From Diprion similis (Eukaryota > Arthropoda > Insecta > Hymenoptera > Diprionidae): 64,000 nucleotides of DNA. The stretch covers positions 14,595,025 to 14,659,024 of the forward strand of contig NC_060108.1 of the NCBI RefSeq assembly GCF_021155765.1. Direction: 5' to 3'. The translations under genes were made by a program, and so were the position numbers. Under the pieces are notes generated by a model. The model was given only the letters and a program-made list of their open reading frames with translations, searched no databases and had not been told where the DNA came from. This document shows positions 1 to 11,728 of this stretch, piece by piece; positions within the stretch are counted from its first letter, which is position 1, and every line of letters begins with the position of its first letter.

Positions 1-2719
1 CATCATATTAAGAATTTCACATCAGACACAGCCGAGCAGCATCCCAAATTGAATTTGAACAATTTGCCATTGTTCACGTATTTGGATCATGTCAATACAA
101 ACTTTGTCTATGTAAGTAAAAGTTGAATATAGAAGCCTTTTTCTTAGCACGTTCACAGTAGCCATGGAAGAATTAATGAATAATTCACTTTATTTACTCA
201 AGATGTCCGTGATTATGGACTCAGCTGGTATACCACGGGAGTTGAGGCCCTATCTTCCGCTTCTTCTTGAAGCGATATTGGAAAGCCCTATTAAAAGAGG
301 TGACACGTTGATACCATATGAACAAGTTGTTGCCGAACTTGAAGCGGACACTATAGCGACTAGCATTGGAATAGGATTCGATGGAACATCTAGGTTTTCA
401 TGCGGAGCTTACAGTCACAGCGTGAATTTCATGTTACAAGTATGAGACTTGTGTTATTAAAATTCGGAATAATAATAACAGGATATTAGTTATAGAAACA
501 GATTCATTGCTGTTTGGTATTTATGTAATCCAGCTTGAGCCAACTAAATATGAGAAAGGAATACAATGGATCAGGGAACTTCTTTACGAGACTGAACTCA
601 CTCCAGAGAGACTGAGAATCATTGCTGCTAAAATAGTCAACGAAGTTGCTCAGGTTAAAAGAAAGGGAAATAAAGTCGTAGGTGATCTTATGAAAGGTCT
701 TATATATAGTAAGGGTGAGTAGATTGATGGTTCAACTTCTTTACAGTGACTACCATTAATAGTATCAAGAAGTTATTGGTTTACTAACGGAATAAATCAA
801 TTAATTGCCTTGATGGTCTTTTCTGAGATATGATAACGGGATTATCAGTATGTCTTCAATTGCATATAATTTATAAAATTTGATTTCATTACAGACAGCA
901 ATCACTTTTCATCTAGTATGTTGAGGCAGCATAAATTTTTGACAGAAGTAATTGAACGTTTGAACAACAGTGCGACTCAAGACGAAGTATTAAAAGAGAT
1001 TGAATCGGTTAGGAAAACATTGACTACGTCTGAGAACATGGTGTTTCATATGGCGGTAAATGTTGATAAGTTGGCTGGTCATGTTTCCAACATCTACCAA
1101 CCTTGGGAGGTACTATTACCTCAAGGAAACAATCCTAGCAAATCGAAGTGAGTACAGTACAATGGAACCTCGATTGCGTGGACTCTCTGTTAACGAATCC
1201 ACGGATTACGTTATCCGAACTAAAATTTAATATTTTGGAATAAATAAATACGCTGTTTGAAGAGAAGATATCGTAGAAGGCCTGTTCACAGTCTTACGTT
1301 AAAATAAATGATATTTTACTTAACTTCACACATAAAGGCAGTTAGAATGATGTCTTTAGACAATCAACAACAATAAATAGAAGATTATAGTAGGCCGTTA
1401 TACAATTACGTGAATACCGCGGTATCGTGTCCTAAAGCGACGTATCGTGTGTGTAAAAATAACATAAAAATATGTGCGTTATATTTTTAACAGTTTTTAT
1501 CATGCAGGATTGTTTTATCTATCATTACTGTTTCATTAATCAAAGATTCGCTAAACCGAACTAGGCCCAGTCTCAATTGGTTCAAATAATTAAGGTTCTA
1601 CAGTATGAATTTTCCAGACTTCTCAGCGTAAAAACTTAAGCTAACAACAGTTAGATTGTTTTTCAGTATAGTAAATCTCGTTTTTCATGTATTTGCAAAA
1701 GAAATATATTTTACAGATTACGTGTTACACAGGATTGGGCGCTGATGATCCCGCCAGCTGATGAACCAGCTAACAGCTGTGTTACAGGCCTTGGGTGTAT
1801 TGAGTCCGCATTTTTCTGTCAATGCAGTCCTTGTATAAAAGATTTTCTCAGTCCTGATTTAGTGCCGCTACTCGTATTTTTACAATATCTAACACAACTC
1901 GAGGTAATAAGTTCAGCAGACTTACAAACTGGCTTGTATTTTACGCAGAATGTATAGCCTCATAGAAGACTAGAGATATTTTGACACAAGTAGATTAAAA
2001 CTTAGTAGGAATATATTAAAATTATCTATTCGATTTAATTTAAATGAACAGGGTCCGATGTGGAGACAAATCAGAGGTCAGGGATTATCTTATGGATACA
2101 GTGTTCTCCCTCACCTAAACGAGGGATTTTTGTACTTGACGTTTTACAGAGCAACGAACGTCCTGGCTGCTTACAAGGAGGCTAAAACCATAATGGTAAA
2201 AATCGTCCGAATATGCATAAATGTACGTCTGTTTGGCGAAATTTTTATTTCACTTTGTATTTTTGATTCAGGAAAGTCATTTTGAGGGTGGGAAGTGGGA
2301 ACAGGCTCTGTTTGAGTCAGCTAAGTCCTCTTTGATATTCGAAGTAATTGAGAGACACAAAAGTGTTGGTGATGTGGTAGCTCAGTCACTTTTTTCTTAC
2401 TTAAAAAATGTCCCTCACGACTATGACAGACGCATGGTTCAACACATATCGGCAGTAACAATTGAGGATATAAATTCTGTCGGACCTAAATATGTAAAAC
2501 AATTATTCGACCCCAAGGAATGCAAAACAACTATTGTTTGTCATCCTTCAAAAGCGACCGAAGTTGCTGAGGGTTTTGAAGAGTGAGTAAAACCAGAATA
2601 TATGCATATAAATTGAAATTGACTTTTTATTATATCTTCTGTATATATTTTGTTTCAGGCTAGGCCATAATTTGAAAGTGTACAATTCATTAGAAGAAAG
2701 TTACCTCAATGTTTGGTAA
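1..2719 (+). CDS. M16 metallopeptidase-like protein (C05D11.1-like), 3' part
   Basis: The 5' end lies outside the window. Exons that keep frame are 1-111, 203-439, 534-714, 895-1147, 1717-1903, 2052-2195, 2272-2582 and 2659-2719, with stop TAA at 2717. Together they give about 494 residues. The text resembles the C-terminal domains of the metazoan M16 (pitrilysin/presequence-protease-like) family called C05D11.1-like. Examples are RELRPYLPLLLEAILESP just after residue FVY, the EPTKYEKGIQWIRELLYETE segment, and GPMWRQIRGQGLSYGY, a pattern found in the second M16 half. The zinc-binding HxxEH motif belongs to the N-terminal domain and would be upstream, so catalytic competence cannot be judged here. 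Exon 2 starts at 203 (acceptor CTCAAG) and not at the upstream in-frame ATG at 164, because only this joins in phase to exon 1 and restores the family text. The role of the family is poorly defined; proteolysis is inferred from homology. Confidence 0.85.
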
Positions 2720-3631
2720 ATCGCTAATAATTCAACATCGCGGGGTTTTCTTTTATTCATTCTATTCATTTGTCTGCAAATGAAATTATTGGACACAGTT
2801 TAATCGTGTTTAAAAATATATTATCGTTCCGCTTTGTGATAGCATTTAAAAGGATGAATGACTGCAAGAAAAAGAATTTTACTATAAAGTGCAACTGTTT
2901 GAAATGTTGCGCATTGACGTTGCACCAAAAAAAAAAAAAACAAGAAAAAAAATGAACAAAATAAGTACACTGTTAACACATTGATTAATAACGATGGAAT
3001 GAAAACTTGCTTCAACGTAATATTTTTCGTATTTACTAAACTTTCTATCTATTCTTTTACTCTTCTTCCCGTTTTTCGTATTTATACATTATTATTATTA
3101 TTACTAGGAAATTGAAAATTTTCAAATGACAAAATAATTATAAAAATGATTGCACCGCATTTTAAACTATTATATTATCACAGATAACAATAATGTATGA
3201 ATATCGTGTCTCAAATCAATTGAAATTTACATATTTGCATTAAATAATTATCCCGGTTATCTTCTGATCTATGTACGTGTCCATAGGTGTTAAATATATT
3301 TAAATATTAAGTATAAAGTTCAATAATAAATCAATTGGCACCCCATTTCCGGGTTACTTCCAAGCATAAAACGTAAACCTTAATGATCGCAGCAAAAAAT
3401 TCCGACGGTTTTTCTACAGAATATGATTGAACGAGATCAGAAGTGGAAAAAAAGAATTTGAATTAGTATTTTCATGTTATCTTCTGGATTACGAATACCG
3501 GATATTCTAGTCAAATGTAAGTACCTAACCTCACAATGCAGCTTCGTAGTCATGAATATACTACGAAGGCTACGAAGTAAGACGCAGAATCGACAGAATA
3601 CTTCTAGAAATTAGATACTTAGTAAAATAAA
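2720..3631. other. Intergenic / 3' flank of the M16-like gene
   Basis: AT-rich sequence with no supportable coding exon. AATAAA occurs near 3323 and could serve as a polyadenylation signal for the upstream gene. A purine-rich A tract at about 2926-2952 makes short low-complexity open frames on both strands, which are artefacts. Confidence 0.5.
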
Positions 3632-5501
3632 ATGGCATCTAACGAACAGTGTCTCGAATTCGAATTTATGGAGAAGAAATCAAATCTGATGAGCATGGTA
3701 CGTTAAATGAAATTAACTCCTTTTTTAATATACCACAATGTTACAGACGTTTTTTAAGCTAATAAAAACCTATAAATGTATCGTCGGATACTTTATCATC
3801 GGGATTTTGTAAACACATTAAGAAAAAAAAGAAAAAAAACGTGAAAATTCATATTACTTTAATCATTGCGGGCTAATTGGTGATACCATTCCGCCAGAAA
3901 TGGGTTAAAGAAGTTTATCGCCAGTCGTAAATTGAATGAGCTGCAAATGATATAACAATTAAATATACAATAATCAATGGTCAATGCTTTATACACCGTG
4001 TTTTGTTCAGCCTTTATGTTTATATGAATGATCTATAGGTTTGATCTACGTTTGATTCGCAGGCGTACGAATTATCGGTAATTGGAAACACCCAGGTTTT
4101 AGTTTTTGTGCATCACGATGGGGGAAAGTCGGCATGTTTTTGCACTATAGATTTCCAACCTGTGGTAACCAGTGACTCTGGAAAGCAATTAATTCAATCA
4201 TGCCTCGACAATAACAAATCTACGCTTTCCGAAAATGAGGACAATACGATTGTAGTTAATATTTCAAACGGAACTAACTCGTGAGTTTTCGATTCGATCA
4301 TTGGGTCAATACTGCAGAATTTGTAATAATGTTTATTAACCCCTTTCACTTTTGGTGACTGTTACACACATTACGAAATTGTGACTTAATACAATCAACT
4401 GCGAATCGTATTAACGATATGACTTAATTGAAATATTTAATGTACCTGGTGAATGTATAATACACGTGGATTTCAATCCGTAACCGAAAGTGAAAGGCAT
4501 CACAAGGAATAACTTTACTGTCATGATATTTATAGTCGTTGAATACTCGATACGTTAATTGCATTAATTTTAGATGAGGACAGTATACTGCACAGGATGT
4601 AATACTGGGTGACCCAGGACTATTGCCCCATAGGCTACCAATTTATTCCTCGCCGAAAATCTGCGTGAAACGTTTTTTATATTTGATAGGAAATTTTTCA
4701 TTTGCGAATTCCAGCCGTTTGAAATTGGCCAATCCGATAACATCTGGTGTCTCAGAACAGGTGCAGAGCGCATGACGATCAAATAACAATCCGTCAACCC
4801 TGTTCTTGTTCTGTTCTGAGCTATCAGATGCTGCCGGATTGGCCAATTTTAAACGGCTGTAATTCGCAAACGACAAATTTGAAAAAATGTGAAATAAATA
4901 TTAGTGGCCTATGGAGCGATACGCCTGGGTCAATCTATATGTATTATAACGACTCATTTTACCGATTTGATTATTTCATGGAAATTGCTATAGAACACCG
5001 AATAGAGGCGAAGTTAATCCAGAATTTGCGGAAAGGAAATCCCAATTACTGAACAAGGTACGCAAAAAAATTCAAATTGCAAAACCATTGTTTGAATTGC
5101 TTAGAAAAAGCGTAACAATCGTTGATGATAGAAGTTCAAAGGCTAAAAAATTTATTTATTCATTTAAACGGCCCATTGCGCATTCCTATACTGTTGCAAA
5201 TTCGCAGAATTTGACAAATGCAAATGGTAATTATATATTGTAGGTTCAGGAGGTATCAACTGTCTGCAATACGTCTGGTTTGGTCCTCATAATGAATTAC
5301 GATACTGGAGAATTAACGAGCTTTTTCACCAAGAATTTAGAACCCGTGGTTGCAAGTGAAACTGGAAAAAAACTACTCGAATTGTGTATAAAGGGAAAAA
5401 ATTTGGATTTAACATTATTAAAAAATAAATTTCAAGGAAAAGAAGAAGGCTGCCAAACATTTTCAAACAAATTACCGTCAAGGGTCGATGAAAAAAAATA
5501 A
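3632..5501 (+). CDS. Uncharacterised 201-residue protein with two related ~48-residue blocks
   Basis: I do not recognise this family. A consistent model has exons 3632-3697, 4063-4280, 4994-5057 and 5244-5501 (TAA). All have GT-AG borders and compatible phases (0, 2, 0) and give 201 residues. Exon 1 encodes an acidic 22-residue start (MASNEQCLEFEF). Exon 2 and exon 4 each begin with a related block: NTQVLVFVHHDGGKSACFC then FQPVVTSDSGKQLIQSCL in one, and NTSGLVLIMNYDTGELTSFF then LEPVVASETGKKLLELCI in the other. The shared skeleton is NT..xLVxxxxxDxGxxxxFxT..xxPVVxS(D/E)(S/T)GKxLxxxC. The blocks probably arose by exon duplication. Exon 3 is a 64-base linker exon with acceptor GCTATAG; an alternative acceptor at GAATAG (start 5006) also keeps phase. 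No signal peptide or membrane segment is seen. The gene sits between an M16-like gene and SSNA1 on the same strand. Confidence 0.6.
4610..4932. repeat. Foldback (long inverted-repeat) element in an intron
   Basis: The left arm runs from about 4610 (TGACCCAGG) to 4760 (CTCAGAACAG). The right arm is its imperfect reverse complement, from about 4796 (CTGTTCT...) to 4932 (CCTGGGTCA). The inner ~60 bp of the arms are nearly identical (TTTGCGAATT, CAGCCGTTT, ATTGGCCAATCCG); the outer parts are more diverged and carry small indels. The loop is only about 35 bp. Overlapping open frames on both strands here are symmetric by-products of the palindrome. It is probably a non-autonomous foldback/MITE insertion. 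It ends about 60 bp before the third exon of the surrounding gene. Confidence 0.75.
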
Positions 5502-6051
5502 TATAGCCTGTTTGGACATTATTGCTAAGCACATGTTAACGTCCTATACACACGTGCTTAGCAGCTGCCTAAAAATATCATATATTTTCGACATCCACGA
5601 CCTATTTCATAAAATTAAGACTATACTTTAGAATATTTAATTCGAGAATGCGATGTAATTATAAAGTAAAACATGAAAGGTTCATGACCGAAGCTTCACG
5701 ATGTATTAATTCCAATATTATTTCTACACAGTGTACAATACCGTCTGACTAATCGAGTTGAATAACTAATAAGTATATGTATATAAGAAAAAAAAAACAA
5801 AAGAGGAAAAAACATATCCTGTTCCTGAAAAGATTTACGTTTGTCAAAAATCTGTCATAAACTTGGTTTCGATAACTGCGGCTACTGCAGAAGTTGCAAT
5901 CTTTTCGGCATAAATCCTCAATTAATCAAATTTCCATGCATACGCCGTCACGTTGAACACTGTATGATCTGAATTTTTGCGGATTCAATTATCAAGAACA
6001 AATATCACAAGTAAATAAAGAGATAAGAAATCTCGCATAAATCTGCAACAC

Positions 6052-7012
6052 ATGGCGACGCAGCACTGCGCAGCTATGCAAGCATACACTTCGGAGCTTA
6101 TGAAATGTTGGTAAATTTTTACCTTGGTAAACAGTTTGAGAGCAAAAAAAAAAATATATATCAAATTCTCACAATCAAAATCACTTCTAAATTTCTCAAA
6201 GGTGTGGAAGAATTGAAGGTGACTCGGAACAGTATTCAATCACAGATCGAGGCTGAAGAGGAGGAAAAAAATAATCTACAAAAGGAAGTTGAGAGAATGA
6301 CCTATCGCATAGGACAGCTGAACGAGAGCTTGACAAAAAAGGCTGCGGCGAGGACTGACTATGATAGAACAATCCAGGAAACTGAATCTGCATATACCAA
6401 GGTGCGAATTTAAGAGAGTTTACTTTTCGATAAGTGAGCTTTGTAATCCGCAAGGGGTACAACGAACGAATATTTTCGAGTTTTCATTCCCTGCATTCGT
6501 ACACATCCATCAGACAACCAGGCCGATACGATCGCGTGTAGTTAAAATCCCTCCTATGTATGTTTCCTTTGAGACTAGGACGAGTTTTACTTCCTGCGAG
6601 ATGAAAGTTTCAAAACCTGTTTCATGTAGAAGGCTCACCTTGTATTCTAAGTAGGTAAGTATTTGCTGCGGCAATTAATGCAGCAAATTACCGTTCTCTT
6701 TAATGGATAAAACAACGCATTTTCACAGAAAGTACCTACCTGCGCCTTCCCTGCAAAGAAATTTTTTCCTCGTTTAAACGAGTTGTCGAAAGAATTCATT
6801 TTCGACGGCAATTCATTAATCTGTAATATATTTTTACACTTCAAATAATTTTTTTGAAAGTGAACGATCGTACTTCGTACTAAAGTATTCGATTAACATA
6901 AACTATATTCCAGATTTTGGAGAGCTCTCAGCTTTTGTTGAACATGGTCAAGAGAGAAGCTACTTGCCTTGATCAAACGCTCCACGCAGTTCAGGAAAGA
7001 GCGGGCTCATAG
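6052..7012 (+). CDS. SSNA1: SSNA1 (Sjogren syndrome nuclear autoantigen 1 / NA14) orthologue
   Basis: Exons 6052-6106, 6202-6401 and 6914-7012 (TAG) give 117 residues; the human protein is 119. The match is clear along the length: an N terminus with AAMQAYTSELMKC, then VEEL, then a continuous coiled coil with QIEAEEEEKNNLQKEV, NESLTKKAAARTDYDRTIQE, TESAYTKILESSQLLLN and MVKREA. SSNA1 is a small all-helical protein that self-assembles into fibrils at centrosomes, basal bodies and midbodies, and it promotes microtubule nucleation and branching. Nearly the whole protein from about residue 18 to 105 is predicted coiled coil. The start is supported by the human-like N terminus. Keeping frame requires the donor GTTGGT at 6107; the stronger-looking GTAAAT four bases downstream at 6111 would shift the frame. 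Confidence 0.92.
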
Positions 7013-8990
7013 AGAATGTATAGCGTTGTAACACAAAGAGAAAATCATAGACTCGCATAAAACGGCGAAGACTTCAAGAGATTGGTAGACATCATAAAAA
7101 TGAAGCATCGATCATCATGTTATTCGCGCGTAATGGATGTGATGCAGAGTTGTTAAGTGACAAAAAAAATATGCAACTCACGTTTCGCGAAAATTACATA
7201 CATACATCACGTGAAGCAAAACAAGATGTAAAACAAGCGTAAAATATGAACGATTCTGTGAAAAATACCAACACAGGTACACACAAGGAAGAAAAAACAA
7301 AAAAGAAAATCAACAAAATTCGTTACCTCTGTGGAAATAATGCAAATGATAAATATTTTATCAACATAAAAGTGAAATCTGTATAATATATACGAAAGTT
7401 ATAACCATTCTGTTTGCCCGTTGTACCTACATGTTTGTACTTTTTCTACAATCGTGAGGCTGGTTTCGTCTCGGTTCGTTCGTTGCTCTGTCTCCATATT
7501 CAGCGTGCAACCTACTTAAGTAAATGGCAATACAGTTATAGGCAGGCGTGAAATAATTGTACGAGTACAAAGGCTTGAGGTCATAAATTAAGTGTGCAGA
7601 TATTACGATGAAGCATCGCACTACTGAAACGGCGAGATTAATAATTTCCGTTAGTCCCAAGATGATTTAACAATTCTTTGATTAATTATACACCAGATTA
7701 GACACGTAAAATTGAAATATTTTACCTGGAATCTACATTCGTACACGTCTTCCCGTCTTCACCTGTTTGCAGTGAAACCTACTACATCATGCATAGATGC
7801 AGTGTTAATTGAAGTTATGACAGTTGCTTGTTGTACGTATATAAATTGTGCCTGCATGCTGTGATGAAAATGAGCGGTATGATGAACGAGCAGACGTGAA
7901 TTACCACGTTTATATAAAAAACGAGTACCAAGTCCGCTCTTAGTCAAGATGCTAAATTCGCTTGAGGATTAATATTTGAATTATTTACGAGGATCTTGTA
8001 AGGTAATTTCAAATGTCGCAGCTTGAATGGACGTCGGAGTTTTGAATTTTTCTTTTACATGGACTATAATATTTTTAAACTTCGAAATGACTGTAAAACA
8101 GCGATCACCACCTTCTTGCCAACAAATAGTCCTATAGCAACGTTCTGTACTAATACAGAAACGTTGTATTTCATTCGAATTTAACACACTGAAAAATAAA
8201 TAGCAACGACGGGACGATGCATTGCTTCATTTTTTACTTATCATATACATGTAGTATATACGGATGAGGAAATAGGTGTAACTGTGTGAATTAATTGTCT
8301 ACGCAATTTGCAGAATGACCGTGAACCGAAGATACACGTATAAATTATTTTTTTGTACGTGAATGTATAACTCGACATGCGAAGCTAAGCTATTGTAATT
8401 ATTTATACCTATGGACGTCGTAAAACTCGTAGGCATAAAAATGGTCGAAATAGTCACGAGATTAATGCGATTAGATGAAAATTTCGTCTATGGTAGTTTG
8501 TTGGTACGTTGACGAGGAATTACACAGTGTTAGTGAACCAAAGAGAATCAGTCTTCACTCTTGGGTCATTCAACTGTCGCAGGTGTAACCATGACTGTCC
8601 TCGATATTAAACGTGCAAAGCCGCTACACTCACTTGCGTCTTGTTCCAGTTCTGCACTTTGAAAGCCTGAACCTCGCCTGCACCCGTGGAGTGTACTTCT
8701 GTTACGCCTTATCAGTTGAATACCCAGCAACGTTCACAAACTACAATTTGCAGACAAATTTTTAGTCGAACTTACAAGATAAGCCAGAAACCAATTCGGT
8801 TTACTGTCTACAACCTTTATTGCTACTTTTAAGTCGAACGAAAGATGAATGAATACGAAAAGCAACGAGTTTTTTTGTAATGCGCTATTTTACTTCCAAT
8901 TTTCATTTCATTTTACTTTTTCTTCTTACATTTGGTCGTCTAAAACGGTTTCTAAAACGCGATATATACCTAAAGTACATTCCTAAGCAT

Positions 8991-9097
8991 TGCATCCGTC
9001 GTTTGCTACAATTTAATGCGCATGCGCAACAATCCAAGAGCAGCTGTTTGCCATGCGCATTGAATCTCAGAAGACGACGGGCCATGCAGTCCTTACG
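8991..9097. repeat. Imperfect ~105-bp inverted repeat (hairpin)
   Basis: The left arm (8991 to about 9033) and right arm (about 9047-9097) are imperfect reverse complements. Shared blocks in order are TGCAT, CCGTCGT, CT, ATT, AATGCGCATG and CAAC/GTTTG, separated by small internal mismatches, with a loop of about 13 bases. The left arm contains the palindrome TGCGCATGCGCA. Size and mismatch pattern fit a miRNA-like precursor or a decayed small inverted-repeat element. Sequence alone does not decide between them. Confidence 0.55.
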
Positions 9098-10192
9098 AAT
9101 TCACTCTGCACACGTCATGTGGTTGAAAACACTTGCTTGAAAAGTACTTATCGCAAACTATAGTATACCTGCAGCTCAATATGTATCATATGCTTTAGAA
9201 GTTATTAAAAACAAATTTTTATGTCGTTTAATATAGCAAGATACTGTCATACGGGAATTCCTTGTTCTCAGTTCTAGCTCATCAAATATCCATCTAAGAA
9301 ATGTTGCAATGTATAAAACTAACAGCATAGTTCAACGATTTATAATACTTTTCACGTAACGTTCCCATTCCCAAAATTTCAAGTCATTACGTTAATCAAT
9401 GGTTATACAGATTGGTTTCAAATAAGTCCAACCTTAAATTATATAGTAAAACCATAATGCTGTGTCATCGTTATTCATGTGTTTTACATATACGTTTAAT
9501 GCTATAAATCTGAATTACGTATAATTTTTTTATATTCTTGCGTCAATTGCTCGTGGGGATTTCAGGGAGTTCAACGTATACCTTTCAGGCTTTTGTTTGT
9601 TCGATTCAAGACCTCTGTTCGTTATATTCAAATTAATTATCTATATGATCTGTGCAGCTAATCGTAAACCGCAAACTCGCCAATCAAGAACTGCTAATAT
9701 CATTAAAAAATCCGTTCTTTCCCCGCCTAATTGATCCGTGTATATCATTTATTTTTCTCTACCTTTATAAAATAGGCCTTGCAAAAATTATCCTCTACCG
9801 ATCGTCACGCGGTTCACTCACCGCAATCCTGTAAAACTACCTTTCACATCTTGTAACACATTCTTTCTATACAATTAAGACTTAAAGGGGATAAACTGTT
9901 AATATTATTACTGTACTGACCAAGGCACTTTGTGCGTCTACAAATATTTTTTTTTATTTTTTCTACAACCATTCTTTCATTTTTCTCTCATACTTATCGG
10001 TCAGTGGGTCGCGTGAAACGTTAATGCACCACCTATTTATTCACTGCAATATGTGATCATTAATGAACGGTATTATAGCGTGTTTGACATACTGCATCGT
10101 TATAAACTTATAGCGGAGAGGTTGATCTGGCTCAATATAAATGAACAGAAATTCGGTAGAGACGAATGAAACCCAACGTCAATTCGCATTAC

Positions 10193-10219
10193 AAAAAAAA
10201 AAAAAAAAAAAAAAAAAAA
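10193..10219. repeat. Poly-A tract
   Basis: An uninterrupted A run of about 27 bases, followed by an A/G-rich stretch. It is a simple repeat; no retroposed gene body is recognisable next to it. Confidence 0.85.
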
Positions 10220-11646
10220 TACGAAAGAAAAAGGGCGAAAATATAATTTCAGAATATACAAACACTCAATCCTTTCTGTATGGACATCACGTATATCAAG
10301 ATGCGGTAAAATATGCAACGAGAACGAATTCAGCGTACGAAAAAAAAATTTTTTCCTTTCTTTACATCACAATTTTTTAGGAAAACAATCTTTGAAAAGA
10401 GGCAAAACTGTTTTTTCTCTTCGCGGAAAGTTACGGGGAATTTATTATAATTTCATCATTCGTGCGTACATACCAACCATACATACCTGCAGGTGCATTT
10501 TGAATACAGCACGACTGCGTCAGATTACAGCTGCTGCGGTTGCAGATATTTTCTTTCGGTGATTAAGCAACCAATTAAATCGTGACAATAGGGGTACGTG
10601 CCTGGCGTACATGTGAATTTTACCTGTACATACGCATATCCTTGGTCCATTTTTAAAGCAACCTTAATCCCACGTATGGTCTGGCAAAGTCGCCTTATAA
10701 CAGTTTATTTGTATGGGTACGTGCACGAGCAATTGACGGACTTGAAAACGTTGCAACTGTCATGCAGGATGCAACTTGAGAGGAAAATCCATTGCTATTC
10801 CATATTTAAGGAAATACAAAATTACCACAACATGCAGATTATCATTGTACTAACGATTTCCGAAATTGCATAACCGTCATGCCTCCATAAATAAACGTTA
10901 TGACGACGAACAATGAAGAGAGGAAAGCGACGCTAATAACTAAATTTAATGCGGTTAATCTGCAGTAAGCATATAACAAGCTGAAAGACTCGATTTGAAT
11001 GGCAAAGTGGATCGGATTTCTTTTACAAGTACGTGCGCGTAAGGAAGAACTTCTGCACGCTTTTAACAGTTTGCATTGTATAACAATCGTCAATATTCTT
11101 CGCTGTCCAATTATTTGCACTCTTTTGTTGTAAAACAGTTCGTATATGTACGTATAACCTTATCGTAGGAACAAATTGTTTCCATGTACCCATCGAATGT
11201 CATCTGTATAGCGTATCCTTTACCTTTTGTATAACAGAGTTTAAAAAGAAACAGAAGAAAAGTAGCCCACTTTTTCGTCGGTATTTGTTATCGATCACGT
11301 TCGACCGTTTCGGTCTACTTAAGATCACTGTTCAGATGAATCTGCGTTGATTTCTTGAAATTTACAGTTACATACGCAGCAATTGTGATGAATAATTTTA
11401 TAAATAATCGTACGGGGTAATTTGACCACGCGTGAAAAAGTAAATGCTGCTGAATTGACTGCGGGAAAACGGAATTGGGATACAAAACAGAAAAACGCGA
11501 GAGCCATGCTCTGCATATTTGCTTCACTGTAAACTCATCGGGAATACCTTGTGGTTTATAATGCAGAATGCAAATAAGAAGTCTCTTATTTTCACATTTT
11601 TGGATTTGCCGGCGAAGAAAGGAAAGAAGGTCGTACACAGAAAATA

Positions 11647-11728
11647 ATTTTGCACGGGTATGCAAACTGGCGAATAAATATTCAAAGAATTTTGAACGGG
11701 TATGCAAACTGGCGAATAAATATTCAAA
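11647..11728. repeat. 42-bp tandem repeat, about 1.8 copies
   Basis: The unit starting CGGGTATGCAAACTGG at 11655 recurs at 11697, followed each time by CGAATAAATATTCAAA. The preceding bases (TTTTGCA / TTTTGAA) also match, so the repeat begins near 11647. The near-perfect identity indicates a recent local duplication. Confidence 0.85.

Noticed and set aside
164-202. Upstream ATG and 13 extra codons before the second M16-like exon
   Set aside because: Every acceptor before this ATG is out of phase with exon 1. The acceptor at 201-202 is in phase and restores family text.
4570-5052. Overlapping open frames on both strands around 4570-5052
   Set aside because: They mirror each other because they lie on a foldback repeat. 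Only the 64-base exon at 4994-5057 fits the surrounding gene.
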